DNA of 34,511 nucleotides from Deltaproteobacteria bacterium (GTDB lineage: Bacteria > Desulfobacterota > Binatia > Binatales > Binataceae). Shown here one piece after another: positions 25,652 through 34,179 of this stretch. The stretch spans positions 1 through 34,511 of the forward strand of contig DAHVFB010000028.1 of assembly GCA_027317185.1 (NCBI GenBank), written 5' to 3'. Position 1 is the first letter of the stretch; every line of letters begins with the position of its first letter. The notes under the pieces are model-generated. The model was not told where the DNA came from. It did not search any database and was given only the letters and a program-made list of their open reading frames with translations. The position numbers and the translations under genes were made by a program.

Positions 25652-27454
25652 ATGACCGACCCGCACCTGATTCGCAATTTCTCGATTATCGCCCATATCG
25701 ATCATGGTAAGTCGACCCTCGCCGATCGGATTTTGGAGCGCACCGGCGCGCTCAGCAAACGCGAGTCCCGCGAGCAGTTCCTTGACTCGATGGACCTCGA
25801 ACGCGAACGCGGAATCACGATCAAGGCGCAGGCCGTACGTTTGAACTATGCCGCCAAGGATGGCAAAAATTACGTCCTGAATCTGATCGATACGCCCGGC
25901 CACGTTGATTTCGCTTACGAGGTTTCGCGCAGTCTGGCGGCCTGCGAAGGCGCGTTGCTGGTGGTCGACGCCAGCCAGGGAGTGGAAGCGCAGACCCTCG
26001 CCAACGTCTACCTCGCGCTCGATCATGGCCTCGAAATTGTCCCGGTGATCAACAAGATCGATCTGCCCGGCGCCGATGTCGATCGCACCCGGCGGCAGAT
26101 CGAAGAGGTGATCGGCCTCGATGCGAGCGGTGCGATTCTGACCAGCGCCAAAGAGGGCGTCGGGATTGATGAAGTGCTCGAGGCGATCGTGACCCGGATG
26201 CCGCCGCCGCCCGCGCGATCGGCAGATTCGGTTCGCGCGCTGATTTTCGATAGCTGGTACGACTCCTACGAGGGTGTCATCGGCCTGATTCGCGTTTTCG
26301 ACGGCGAGTTCCACGACGGTATGAAAATTCGCCTGATGGCCACCGGCAAGCAGGGCGAGGTGATGCGGCTCGGCTACTTCACGCCCCATCAGCAACCGAG
26401 CGCGGCGCTGGGACCCGGCGAAGTCGGGTTCATCGTGGGCGGGATCAAGGCGGTCAGCGACATGCGGGTCGGCGACACTATCACCGCTGCCGAGCATCCG
26501 GCCTTGGAACCGCTCATCGGTTTCAAGGAACTGAAACCGATGGTATTCGCCGGGATGTATCCATCGGAAGCGAACCAATATGGCGCGCTGCGCGATGCGA
26601 TCGAAAAGCTGCGGCTCAACGATGCCAGCCTGATCTTCGAGCCGGAAAGCTCCCAGGCGCTGGGCTTCGGTTTTCGCGCCGGATTTCTCGGGCTGCTGCA
26701 CATGGAAATTGCGCAGGAGCGTCTCGAGCGCGAACACGGGCTCAACCTGATCGTGACCGCGCCGACCGTCGCCTATCGCGTAATTACCCTTGCCGGCGAA
26801 ACCATGATGGTCGACAATCCGTCCCGGCTGCCCGACGAGTCCGTGATCGAAATGATCGAGGAACCGTTTATCACTGCGTCGATCTATGTGCCCGAAGAAT
26901 TTGTGGGCGCCATGATGACGCTGTGCGAGGAACGGCGTGGCGCTCGGCGCGATCTTAAATACGCCGGCTCCAACCGCGTGATTCTCCAGTACGAATTGCC
27001 GCTGGCGGAAATCGTGTTCGATTTTTATGACCGCCTCAAGTCGCTGAGCCGCGGCTATGCCTCGCTCGATTATGAGTTTCTGGACTTCCGCGCGGGCCAT
27101 CTGGTTAAATTGGATGTCCTCATAAATGGCGAGGCGGTGGACGCGCTCTCGGTGATCGTTCACCGGGACAAGGCCTACGAACGCGGACGCATACTGTGCG
27201 AGAAGATGCGCGAAGTGATTCCGCGCCAGATGTTCGAAGTGGCGATCCAGGCTTCGGTCGGGAGCAAGGTGATTGCACGTGAGACCGTTAAGGCGTTGCG
27301 CAAGAACGTCACCGCGAAATGCTATGGTGGAGACATAACGCGTAAGCGTAAATTGCTTGAGAAGCAGAAGGAAGGAAAGAAACGGATGAAGCAGGTAGGC
27401 CGCGTTGAATTGCCTCAGGAAGCGTTTCTGGCGCTCCTGAAGGTCGAGCGATAG
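25652..27454 (+). CDS. lepA: Translation elongation factor 4 (LepA GTPase)
   Basis: LepA is a ribosome-associated GTPase affecting initiation and back-translocation. 600 residues, the usual length. The G domain contains G1 AHIDHGKST (14-22), the switch/effector [11 protein letters not shown]3 DTPGH (80-84) and G4 NKID (134-137). An EF-Tu-like domain 2 follows, then EF-G-like domains III and V ([28 protein letters not shown]), and the unique LepA C-terminal domain with [24 protein letters not shown], which contacts the ribosome. The ATG at 25652 follows the epimerase stop by 12 bases. It is paired with the signal peptidase gene lepB 8 bases downstream, the classical lepA-lepB order. Confidence 0.98.
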   Translation: MTDPHLIRNFSIIAHIDHGKSTLADRILERTGALSKRESREQFLDSMDLERERGITIKAQAVRLNYAAKDGKNYVLNLIDTPGHVDFAYEVSRSLAACEGALLVVDASQGVEAQTLANVYLALDHGLEIVPVINKIDLPGADVDRTRRQIEEVIGLDASGAILTSAKEGVGIDEVLEAIVTRMPPPPARSADSVRALIFDSWYDSYEGVIGLIRVFDGEFHDGMKIRLMATGKQGEVMRLGYFTPHQQPSAALGPGEVGFIVGGIKAVSDMRVGDTITAAEHPALEPLIGFKELKPMVFAGMYPSEANQYGALRDAIEKLRLNDASLIFEPESSQALGFGFRAGFLGLLHMEIAQERLEREHGLNLIVTAPTVAYRVITLAGETMMVDNPSRLPDESVIEMIEEPFITASIYVPEEFVGAMMTLCEERRGARRDLKYAGSNRVILQYELPLAEIVFDFYDRLKSLSRGYASLDYEFLDFRAGHLVKLDVLINGEAVDALSVIVHRDKAYERGRILCEKMREVIPRQMFEVAIQASVGSKVIARETVKALRKNVTAKCYGGDITRKRKLLEKQKEGKKRMKQVGRVELPQEAFLALLKVER

Positions 27455-27462
27455 GTGTACGC

Positions 27463-28188
27463 GTGGCCGAGCCGGTCCGCAGCTTTTCAAAACCACCGCC
27501 TTCCGTGAAGCCAGCGCCACGCAACGCCGAGGAGCCGCGCAAATCGGCGCTGCGCGAATATGGCGAAGCGTTCGGAATTGCGATTCTGCTGGCGCTGGTT
27601 ATCCGCAGCTTCCTGATCCAGGCCTATAAGATTCCTTCAGGTTCGATGGAGCCGACCTTGTTGATTGGCGATCATCTGCTGGTCAACAAGCTTGCCTATG
27701 GCCTGCGGATGCCTGATTCGCTTTTCGGTCTTACTCCCTTGGCCGGCGAAATACCGTATGGACGCTACCTGATGCGCCTGGGCCGGGTGCATCGTGGGGA
27801 CGTGGTGGTGTTTGTTTTTCCGATGGATAACACCAAGGATTTTATCAAGCGCGTGATCGGGGTGGCGGGCGACAGCGTCGCGGTTAAAGATGGCAAGGTG
27901 TATTTGAACGGCTCGCCGATGAACGATCCCCATGGCTCCTACGAACTGTCGTCGCGTGATCGCGTTCGACTTTCGCCGCGCGATAATTTCGGGCCGGTGG
28001 TGGTGCCGCCGGGGAAACTGTTCATGATGGGCGATAATCGCGACCATAGTTACGACAGCCGCTTCTGGGGATTCGTCAATATCGATGCGGTTGAGGGAAA
28101 AGCGCTGGTGATCTATTGGTCATGGGACAGCGATGGCAATTCATTGCTTCCGGTGCGATGGAGCCGGTTCGGAATGCTGATCCATTAG
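27463..28188 (+). CDS. lepB: Signal peptidase I
   Basis: Removes signal peptides from exported proteins at the outer face of the cytoplasmic membrane. 241 residues from GTG 27463. A proline-rich cytoplasmic N-terminus is followed by one membrane helix (about 36-54, GIAILLALVIRSFLIQ). The Ser/Lys dyad is Ser61 in SGSMEPTL and Lys129 in DFIKRVIGVAGD; the later box MGDNRDHSYDSRFWGFV is complete. This is the short, single-spanning type. It lies immediately after lepA and is followed after 13 bases by a coiled-coil protein gene with its own ribosome site. Confidence 0.96.
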   Translation: MAEPVRSFSKPPPSVKPAPRNAEEPRKSALREYGEAFGIAILLALVIRSFLIQAYKIPSGSMEPTLLIGDHLLVNKLAYGLRMPDSLFGLTPLAGEIPYGRYLMRLGRVHRGDVVVFVFPMDNTKDFIKRVIGVAGDSVAVKDGKVYLNGSPMNDPHGSYELSSRDRVRLSPRDNFGPVVVPPGKLFMMGDNRDHSYDSRFWGFVNIDAVEGKALVIYWSWDSDGNSLLPVRWSRFGMLIH

Positions 28189-28201
28189 TAAGGGGGCCAA
28201 C

Positions 28202-28777
28202 TTGAACGACGACGCTAACGGCAGAACCGGCGCACTGCTGGAACATCTGGGCGCGCGCTTCGACCTGGTGCTCGAGGCGGTTACGGGATTCGGCGGTGGT
28301 ATCGATAGTCTGCGCGAGGAAATCCGCGGTCAATTCACCGAGGTTGGCCGGCAAATCAGGTTTCTTTCCGAGCAGATTGCCGTTAATCGCGGTCAAGTGG
28401 CCAGTTTGCGGCAGGATCTTTCCGCCGAGTTGGTCCGGCTGGGCGAAGAATTAGGCAAAAGCCGCGTCGAGCTTGGCGAGCGCATTGGGCTTTCAGAACA
28501 GGCGCTGCGCGGCGGAATTACCGCCACCCAGACCGGCGTTGAGGATAGCAAAGGGCGCTTTGCCGCTGAGCTGACAAAGACCGCCGGAAGACTTAAAGCC
28601 GATCTGAATGGCTCGGCCGAGACCGTCGCCAAAAAGCTCGAAGCCGAGATGAAGAAGGCTAACAAGCTGATCGCGGCGCTCGACAAAAAATTTGAACGCT
28701 TCGACGACCGCATCACGATACAGACTCGCGATCAGGAAGAGCGCGTGCGCAAGATCGAACGGCGTGGCCGCGGCTGA
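28202..28777 (+). CDS. Coiled-coil protein of unknown function
   Basis: 191 residues from TTG 28202, preceded by AAGGGGG at a good distance. The protein is almost wholly helical by composition: heptad-like Leu/Ile/Val spacing from about residue 35 to 180 (IDSLREEIRGQFTEVGRQ, then LSAELVRLGEELGKSR, then LEAEMKKANKLIAALDKKF) points to a long coiled coil. It has no signal peptide or membrane helix and ends in a basic stretch. The N-terminal 30 residues (LLEHLGARFDLVLEAVTGFGG) recall small soluble proteins often annotated as hypothetical in deltaproteobacterial-type genomes. No function is assigned. It ends the lepA-lepB run, before the 290-base pyrimidine leader. Confidence 0.65.
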   Translation: MNDDANGRTGALLEHLGARFDLVLEAVTGFGGGIDSLREEIRGQFTEVGRQIRFLSEQIAVNRGQVASLRQDLSAELVRLGEELGKSRVELGERIGLSEQALRGGITATQTGVEDSKGRFAAELTKTAGRLKADLNGSAETVAKKLEAEMKKANKLIAALDKKFERFDDRITIQTRDQEERVRKIERRGRG

Positions 28778-28815
28778 GCCGCCGCGCTGGCCGGCCATTT
28801 CCGGGATGCCCGTGC

Positions 28816-28844
28816 TGTCATTCTGAGCGCCACGAAAAATCCCG
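28816..28844 (+). repeat. Dispersed intergenic repeat, copy 2 (TCATTCTGAGCG type)
   Basis: TGTCATTCTGAGCGCCACG followed by AAAAATCCCG shares TCATTCTGAGCGC with the copy near 16478 and diverges after it. It lies in the first part of the gap before the pyrimidine operon, upstream of the proposed promoter. Its function is unknown. Confidence 0.5.
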
Positions 28845-28881
28845 TATTTCGCCGATCAAACAGTGAAAACCGCGGATCTAC

Positions 28882-28908
28882 TTGACCGTAATCCACCAGG
28901 CTTATAGA
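28882..28908 (+). promoter_or_regulatory. Putative promoter of the pyrimidine operon
   Basis: TTGACC (28882-28887) resembles a sigma-70 -35 hexamer and TATAGA (28903-28908) a -10 hexamer. The spacing is 15 bases, shorter than the ideal 17. Transcription would begin near 28915, a few bases before the PyrR-type hairpin. That is where the leader RNA of a PyrR-attenuated operon is expected to start, and the agreement raises confidence. Confidence 0.5.
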
Positions 28909-28918
28909 AAATAGATAA

Positions 28919-28949
28919 CCTTTAATTCGCCACTGAGAGGGCGGGAAGG
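28919..28949 (+). promoter_or_regulatory. PyrR-binding anti-antiterminator hairpin in the pyr leader
   Basis: The outer stem pairs CCUU (28919-28922) with AAGG (28946-28949). The inner stem pairs CGCC (28928-28931) with GGCG (28940-28943). The apical loop contains CUGAGA (28933-28938), matching the CNGNGA hexaloop of known PyrR-binding RNAs, and an internal UAAUU/GG bulge separates the two stems, as in the CCUUUAA...GAGGC...AAGG consensus of Bacillus pyr leaders. In those systems PyrR with bound UMP stabilises this hairpin, prevents the antiterminator from forming, and so allows termination. Here GGGCGG (28939-28944) could instead pair with UUGCCC (28975-28980), the 5' part of the downstream terminator, giving an antiterminator. 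The base pairing is seen directly; PyrR binding is inferred from the pattern and from pyrR immediately downstream. Confidence 0.8.
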
Positions 28950-28977
28950 TGAACAGATGAGAGTATATGCATTATTG

Positions 28978-29008
28978 CCCGGCCGCTTTTGCGCGCCGGG
29001 TTTTTTTT
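28978..29008 (+). terminator. Intrinsic terminator (attenuator) in the pyr leader
   Basis: CCCGGC (28978-28983) pairs with GCCGGG (28995-29000), extended inward by CGC/GCG across a TTTT loop with one bulged C, and is followed by eight T residues (29001-29008). This is the strongest intrinsic terminator I see in the window. It lies about 60 bases upstream of the pyrR start rather than after a gene, so it makes sense as an attenuator. Its 5' arm can alternatively pair with part of the upstream PyrR-type hairpin. Confidence 0.85.
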
Positions 29009-29067
29009 CGCTTGCTTGCGCAGCTTCTGGTTCCATCCAGACAGATTCCGTCCGGGGGATGCATTAG

Positions 29068-29619
29068 TTGGCCGCCGATGCTCCATTGGCTCTGGATGCG
29101 CCCGGTATGAGCCGCGCGATCAAGCGGATTGCTCACGAAATACAGGAACATAATGGCGACCTGGCGAATCTGGTTCTGATCGGAATCGTGCGGCGCGGGG
29201 TGTATCTGGCCGAGCGATTGGCGCGCGCGTTGCCCACCGGCGGGATAGCCCAAATTCCGGTCGGCACGCTCGATATATCATCTTATCGCGACGACAGCCG
29301 CGCCGACGGCGGTGGACCACAACTTCTGGGGCGTCACGTGCCATTTTCGCTCGATGGAAAAAAAGTTGTGCTGGTCGATGACGTGCTCTACACCGGACGC
29401 ACGGTGCGCGCCGCGCTCGACGCGATCGCCGACCTTGGGCGTCCCGAATCGGTGCAACTGGCGGTGCTGGTCGATCGTGGCGAGCGCGAGCTACCGATCC
29501 GCGCCGATTATGTAGGCAAGAACATTCATGCGGCTATCGGCCAGCGGGTTTACGTCAGAGTCGAGGAAGTCGACGGACTTGACGCCGTCGTGATGGGCGA
29601 ACTGCGGCAGACGGTTTGA
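29068..29619 (+). CDS. pyrR: Bifunctional pyr operon regulator / uracil phosphoribosyltransferase PyrR
   Basis: PyrR senses UMP (and PRPP) and binds pyr leader RNA to promote termination; many also have uracil phosphoribosyltransferase activity. 183 residues from TTG 29068, with GGGGGAT about 7 bases upstream; the ATG at 29059 runs at once into a stop. The PRPP motif [13 protein letters not shown] spans 100-112. The flexible-loop YRDD (73-76) and the N-terminal [10 protein letters not shown] (20-29) are like Bacillus PyrR. Among residues implicated in RNA binding in Bacillus PyrR, the equivalents of Arg19, His22, Arg141, Arg146 and Lys152 are kept; His140 is Glu139 and Arg27 is His28 here. 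The gene heads the operon behind a matching attenuator. It is followed after 2 bases by the fused aspartate carbamoyltransferase gene. Confidence 0.93.
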   Translation: MAADAPLALDAPGMSRAIKRIAHEIQEHNGDLANLVLIGIVRRGVYLAERLARALPTGGIAQIPVGTLDISSYRDDSRADGGGPQLLGRHVPFSLDGKKVVLVDDVLYTGRTVRAALDAIADLGRPESVQLAVLVDRGERELPIRADYVGKNIHAAIGQRVYVRVEEVDGLDAVVMGELRQTV

Positions 29620-29621
29620 AC

Positions 29622-31571
29622 ATGCGTCTTCCCAAGCATGACCTGGTTTCGATCGAGGATTTCTCGCAAGCCGAGATCGAGCGCATCTTCGTCCTCGCGG
29701 ATCAGTTTTCCGCCGCCCTCGAAAGCGGCGAAAAATGTACGCTGGCCCATGGCCTGATCATGGCGACCCTGTTTTACGAACCCTCAACCCGCACCCGGCT
29801 CAGCTTCGAATCCGCGATGCATCGGTTAGGCGGTTCGGTGATCAGCTCCGCCGACATGCATGCCAGTTCAGCCGCCAAGGGCGAAAGTCTGGCCGACACG
29901 GTGCGGGTGGTTAGCGCCTATGCCGACCTGATCGTCCTGCGCCATCCGCGCGATGGCGCGGCGAGGGTGGCGGCCGAATACGCCGCCTGTCCGCTCTTCA
30001 ATGCCGGCGATGGCAGCCGCGAGCATCCGAGCCAGACCTTGTGCGACCTGTACATCCTGCGCAAACGCAAGGGCCGGCTTAAGGGCCTGACCATCGCCAT
30101 CTGTGGCGACCTCAAGTTCGGTCGCACCGTGCATTCGCTGATCTATGCGCTTGCGCGTTTCGGCGCGAATATCGTGGCGGTGCCGCAGGCCGGGATGGAA
30201 GTACCCGAATACGTGCTGGAGCGGATCGCGGTCGAGCGCAATTACTGTTTTTCCACCGTCAGCATCAGCGAGCTTTCATCGCTGGCGGGCGATGGTGGAC
30301 TCGATGCGCTCTATCTCACCCCTAGTGCCCCGCATCAGATGGCCTTATTCACCTCCGATCTGCCGCTCGCGAAAATCCCCAGCGGCGAGGCGCCCGCGGC
30401 GCTCGATGCCTTTTACGTCACGCGGCTTCAGCGCGAGCGCCTGCCCGACAAGGGCGCGGGAGCCGAGGCTTACGTGCATTTCGATGCTCGCGCGCTTAAG
30501 ACCACGCGCACTCAGGCCGCGGTCGTAATGCATCCGCTGCCGCGCACCGATGAACTCGCCTACGAATTGGATGCCGACCCGCGCGCCGCATATTTCGAGC
30601 AGGCCGCGGCCGGGGTGCCAGTCCGGATGGCGCTTATCGCATGGCTGCTGGAACAGGCTTCACAGCGCGCAGCGCGTACGCCGATCGCACCCGAGGCGCC
30701 GCGCTTTTCTCCTCAACCGGCCGTGCGCTGCGCCAACGTCAACTGTATTACCCGGCACGAGAGCGCCTATCTCACGCCCCGCTTCACGCTGGCTCGCAAC
30801 CCCGATCGATCGCGTCTGATGCTGCGCTGCGATTTTTGCGAACGTGAACTGGGCGCGGAGTTCGTGGGCCACGTCCGCACCCATCGCTACTATCGATTCG
30901 ACGATAATCTGCGCGGGTACGTGCGGCAGTGGATCGAAGAAGGTTCGCTGGCGGTGTTCGAAACCGTGAAGCAGGCCGAAGAGAGCGGCTACGAACCGTA
31001 CCGGCGCGGCCCGCAACGCGAAATCATGAATGCCGCAGGGATCTCGCGCACGCTCGATGATCTCGCCGGGCAGATAATTGCCGGGACTGCCGATCCGGGC
31101 AACATGGTGATTGCCGGAATTTTCAGCCGCGGCACCATCCTCGCGATGCGCTTGCGCGAACTGATTGAGGCGCGCACCTCGGTGCGGCCGCCCTGCATTT
31201 CGATTGACGTATACAGTGGCAGCGATCCCCTCAGAATGGTTGATGGCGGTGACGAAATTGATATCTCCGGGCGGACGGTGGTGCTGATTGACGACGTGAT
31301 CAACACCGGATGGACCGTGCAACGTGCCATGGCGCTGTTGTGGCAGCGCGGGCGTCCGGCTGCCGCCAGCCTTGCCGTCCTGATCGATCGTGGCCATCAC
31401 GCGATTCCTATTCGTCCGAATTACGTCGGCAAAAATATTCCGACCGTGCGTTCCGAGCGGGTTTTGGTGCGGCTCGATTCGAGCCCTGCCGATGCTCATC
31501 GGAAATCGTCCGATCGCGTGGTTATTTATTCAATTCTGGATTCCATGAAGGAGCCGGCCGTCGCGCAATGA
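29622..31571 (+). CDS. pyrB: Fusion: aspartate carbamoyltransferase - PyrI-type zinc module - PyrR-like domain
   Basis: One uninterrupted 649-residue frame from ATG 29622 (TTG 29616 is an alternative). Residues 1 to about 345 are a complete aspartate carbamoyltransferase catalytic chain: carbamoyl-phosphate site STRTR (55-59), Lys86 in the AAKGESLADT loop, His135, Arg168 (DLKFGRTVHSL), Arg268 (YVTRLQRERL) and the HPLPR loop (304-308). Residues about 368-412 match the zinc domain of the PyrI regulatory chain: Cys370, Cys375 (CANVNC), Cys403 and Cys406 (CDFC). Residues about 468-640 form a second PyrR-like phosphoribosyltransferase domain with VVLIDDVINTGWT (553-565), DRGHHAIPIRPNYVGKNIPT and a PyrR-like end. 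In this domain the PRPP loop has Trp564 in place of Arg, and the YRDD and RIAHE motifs are lost, so enzymatic and RNA-binding roles are doubtful and a sensor role is more likely. The PyrI nucleotide-binding domain is missing. The stop overlaps pyrC (ATGA). Confidence 0.92.
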   Translation: MRLPKHDLVSIEDFSQAEIERIFVLADQFSAALESGEKCTLAHGLIMATLFYEPSTRTRLSFESAMHRLGGSVISSADMHASSAAKGESLADTVRVVSAYADLIVLRHPRDGAARVAAEYAACPLFNAGDGSREHPSQTLCDLYILRKRKGRLKGLTIAICGDLKFGRTVHSLIYALARFGANIVAVPQAGMEVPEYVLERIAVERNYCFSTVSISELSSLAGDGGLDALYLTPSAPHQMALFTSDLPLAKIPSGEAPAALDAFYVTRLQRERLPDKGAGAEAYVHFDARALKTTRTQAAVVMHPLPRTDELAYELDADPRAAYFEQAAAGVPVRMALIAWLLEQASQRAARTPIAPEAPRFSPQPAVRCANVNCITRHESAYLTPRFTLARNPDRSRLMLRCDFCERELGAEFVGHVRTHRYYRFDDNLRGYVRQWIEEGSLAVFETVKQAEESGYEPYRRGPQREIMNAAGISRTLDDLAGQIIAGTADPGNMVIAGIFSRGTILAMRLRELIEARTSVRPPCISIDVYSGSDPLRMVDGGDEIDISGRTVVLIDDVINTGWTVQRAMALLWQRGRPAAASLAVLIDRGHHAIPIRPNYVGKNIPTVRSERVLVRLDSSPADAHRKSSDRVVIYSILDSMKEPAVAQ

Positions 31572-32941
31572 ATCGCCTGTTGATCAGAGATGGCCGCATA
31601 GTCGATCCGGGGCAGGGTCTCGACGGCAATTACGACGTCTTGATCGAGGATGGCAGGATTGTCGAGGTGGCGCTGCGCGGGACGCTCGGTAATGTCGCTG
31701 AGGCGCAGGTGATCGACGCCACCGGGCGCTGGGTAACACCGGGCCTGATAGATCCGCACGTACATCTGCGCGACCCCGGCTTTCCCGAAAAGGAAACCAT
31801 CGAATCGGGTTTGCGTGCTGCCGCGGCCGGCGGTTTCACTACCGTGGCTGCCATGGCCAATACCTCGCCGGTCAACGATTCGCCGGAAATTACCCGTTAC
31901 ATGCTCGAAGCGGCGCGGCGAGTGGGCGCGGCGCGGCTGATACCGGTATCGGCGGTGTCGAAAGGGTTGCTCGGACGCGAACCGGTGAACTACGACGAGA
32001 TGGCGGCGGCGGGCGCGCGCCTGTTTTCCGATGACGGCATGCCGGTCGATGACGAACCATTGCTGCTGGGCGCTTACGACCATATGAAGCGAATCGGGTT
32101 CGCCATCTCGCTGCATGAAGAGGAACGCGAACTGTCTTCGGCGGGCGCGATCAATGAAGGTGCGACGGCCATGGCGCTGGGACTCGGCGGAATTCCGGTG
32201 CGCGCCGAATCGGCGCGGGTCAGCCGCGATCTCGCGCTGGCGATCGGCAATGGCGCGCCGGTGCATATCGCCCATGTGTCCACTGCCGAGTCGATCGAAG
32301 TAATTCGTGCCGCGCGCAAAAGCGGGGCGGAGGTGACCTGCGAGGTGACGCCTCATCATTTTACGCTGCACGACAGTGCTGTGATGCGCTTCGGCGCCGA
32401 TGCGAAAATGAATCCTCCGCTGCGCGGTATCGAGGACGTGAACGCGCTGGAAGCGGCGCTGGCCGACGCGACGATCGATATGATTGCGACCGATCACGCG
32501 CCGCACGATCCCGGATCGAAAAACGCCGCCTTGTTAAAGGGATGCTTTCCGTGCGATCCCGTCGCCCGCGATTGCCGCCTGGCGTCCACGCAAGCACACG
32601 CGATGACGGCGGCCGCCAATGGCGTAATCGGGCTTGAGACCGCGCTCGGACTGGCGCTCTCGCTGGTGCATCGATCGGTTATCACGCCGTCGCGCATGGT
32701 GGAACTGATGGCGCTCAATCCCGCGCGTCTGTTGCGCCTCACCCAGGCCGGCACGCTCGCGCGCGGCGCAATGGCGGACCTCACGATTATCGATCCTGAA
32801 CTGCGATGGACGGTAGAGTCTGCTAAATTGTTTTCGAAAGGCCGCAATACCCCATTTGCCGGAATGACGCTCAAAGGAAAAGCGACGATGACCGTGGTCG
32901 GAGGCGAAATCGTGTATCAGGCGCAGCAGGAATCGAAATGA
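31568..32941 (+). CDS. pyrC: Dihydroorotase (class I)
   Basis: Cyclises carbamoyl aspartate to dihydroorotate, the third step of pyrimidine synthesis. 457 residues from ATG 31568, which overlaps the preceding gene's stop as ATGA; the open frame further upstream is a shadow. Metal ligands are His64 and His66 in [10 protein letters not shown], with the class I FSDDGMP segment (Asp155/156) in place of a carboxylated Lys, as in other PyrC class I enzymes. VTPHHF and the catalytic Asp309 in TDHAPH are present. The C-terminal composite beta-domain contains [12 protein letters not shown]. The stop at 32939-32941 again overlaps carA as ATGA, so the operon is translationally coupled. Confidence 0.95.
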   Translation: MNRLLIRDGRIVDPGQGLDGNYDVLIEDGRIVEVALRGTLGNVAEAQVIDATGRWVTPGLIDPHVHLRDPGFPEKETIESGLRAAAAGGFTTVAAMANTSPVNDSPEITRYMLEAARRVGAARLIPVSAVSKGLLGREPVNYDEMAAAGARLFSDDGMPVDDEPLLLGAYDHMKRIGFAISLHEEERELSSAGAINEGATAMALGLGGIPVRAESARVSRDLALAIGNGAPVHIAHVSTAESIEVIRAARKSGAEVTCEVTPHHFTLHDSAVMRFGADAKMNPPLRGIEDVNALEAALADATIDMIATDHAPHDPGSKNAALLKGCFPCDPVARDCRLASTQAHAMTAAANGVIGLETALGLALSLVHRSVITPSRMVELMALNPARLLRLTQAGTLARGAMADLTIIDPELRWTVESAKLFSKGRNTPFAGMTLKGKATMTVVGGEIVYQAQQESK

Positions 32942-34125
32942 AAACTCGCGCCGCTATTCTCGCTTTGGCCGATGGAACGATTTTCACGGGCCGGGCCTTC
33001 GGTGCGACCGGCGAGCGTCTTGGCGAGCTGGTGTTCAACACCGCCATGACCGGGTATCAAGAAGTGCTGACCGATCCCTCATACAAGGGGCAAGTCGTGT
33101 GCATGACTTATCCTGAAATCGGCAATGTAGGGATCAACAAAGAAGACGCTGAATCCGATCGCGTGTATGTCGAAGGTTTCGTGGTAAGGGAGTATTGGCC
33201 GCGGCCGTCGAACTGGCGATCGACGATGGCGCTTGGCAAGTATCTGGAGCGGGCCGGCGTCGCCGGTATCGAGGGGATCGATACGCGTGCGCTGGTGCGC
33301 CATATCCGGACCCATGGCGCGCAGCAGGCGATCATTTCGAGCATCGATCTCGATACCGCCAATCTGGTCGCGCGCGCCAAAGCCGCGCCAGGCCTCGAAG
33401 GCCTGGACCTGGTGCGCGAGGTGACCTGCAAAGAACCGTATGATTGGGAACTGGGCGAGTGGGAACTGGGCAGCGGATACCGTCGCGCGACCGATAAAAA
33501 TCGCGATGGGCCGCTGGTGGTCGCGGTCGATTATGGTATCAAGCGCAATATTCTGCGGCGTCTGGTCGCCGTGGGCTTTCGCGTCAAAGTGATGCCGGCG
33601 TTCGCCAGCGCCGATGAGATACTGGCGCTCAATCCCGATGGCGTATTTCTTTCAAATGGACCAGCCGATCCCGCCGCCGTACCCTACGCCCGCGATACGG
33701 TCGCTAATCTGATCGGAAAAAAGCCGATTTTCGGTATCTGCCTGGGCCATCAGATTTTAGGTCTCGCGCTCGGCGGCCGTACCTATAAACTGGGCTTCGG
33801 CCATCATGGCGCTAACCATCCGGTGAAAGATCTGAAAACCAATCGCGTTGAGATAACTTCGCAGAACCATGGCTTTGCGGTCGCCGCCGATTCGCTTGAC
33901 GGACGATCCGAACTGTCGCATCTGAACTTGAATGACAAAACCGTCGAGGGCTTGCGCGGTACCGGCATACCGTTTTTCTCGGTGCAGTACCATCCGGAAG
34001 CCTCTCCCGGTCCGCACGACGCGGGCTATCTGTTTACGCGCTTTCGCCGTTTGATCGATGCGTTCCCGCGCTATGGTGCGGATGCGCTCGATCGCGTGGC
34101 CGTTCAGGAAGCACAGGAAGCCTGA
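32938..34125 (+). CDS. carA: Carbamoyl-phosphate synthase small (glutaminase) subunit
   Basis: Hydrolyses glutamine and channels ammonia to CarB for carbamoyl phosphate synthesis, the first step of pyrimidine (and arginine) synthesis. 395 residues. The N-terminal CPSase small-chain domain ([35 protein letters not shown]) is followed by a class I glutaminase with nucleophile Cys268 ([15 protein letters not shown]) and His352/Glu354 ([10 protein letters not shown]). It starts inside the pyrC stop (ATGA). The first gene product of the pathway is thus encoded after the second and third enzymes, in an operon headed by pyrR. carB begins about 55 bases further on. Confidence 0.97.
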   Translation: MKTRAAILALADGTIFTGRAFGATGERLGELVFNTAMTGYQEVLTDPSYKGQVVCMTYPEIGNVGINKEDAESDRVYVEGFVVREYWPRPSNWRSTMALGKYLERAGVAGIEGIDTRALVRHIRTHGAQQAIISSIDLDTANLVARAKAAPGLEGLDLVREVTCKEPYDWELGEWELGSGYRRATDKNRDGPLVVAVDYGIKRNILRRLVAVGFRVKVMPAFASADEILALNPDGVFLSNGPADPAAVPYARDTVANLIGKKPIFGICLGHQILGLALGGRTYKLGFGHHGANHPVKDLKTNRVEITSQNHGFAVAADSLDGRSELSHLNLNDKTVEGLRGTGIPFFSVQYHPEASPGPHDAGYLFTRFRRLIDAFPRYGADALDRVAVQEAQEA

Positions 34126-34179
34126 AGTTACGAGACCTCATGTTCAACCCATCTGAGCTGTTCGATTCGGGATACCGCT

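Noticed and set aside
25589..27520. A 643-codon open frame on the minus strand opposite lepA
   Set aside because: It lies entirely opposite the clear lepA gene plus the ends of its neighbours. The translation has no recognisable domain and is explained by GC-rich codon bias leaving the antisense frame open.
29026..29041. TCTGG-TTCCAT-CCAGA hairpin upstream of the pyrR ribosome site as a second PyrR-binding element
   Set aside because: It lacks the CNGNGA loop and the AAGG base stem, and is too short to distinguish from chance.
31310..31567. Extension of the dihydroorotase frame upstream of 31568
   Set aside because: It overlaps the PyrR-like end of the fusion gene; the dihydroorotase N-terminus [15 protein letters not shown] begins at 31568 with an ATGA overlap.
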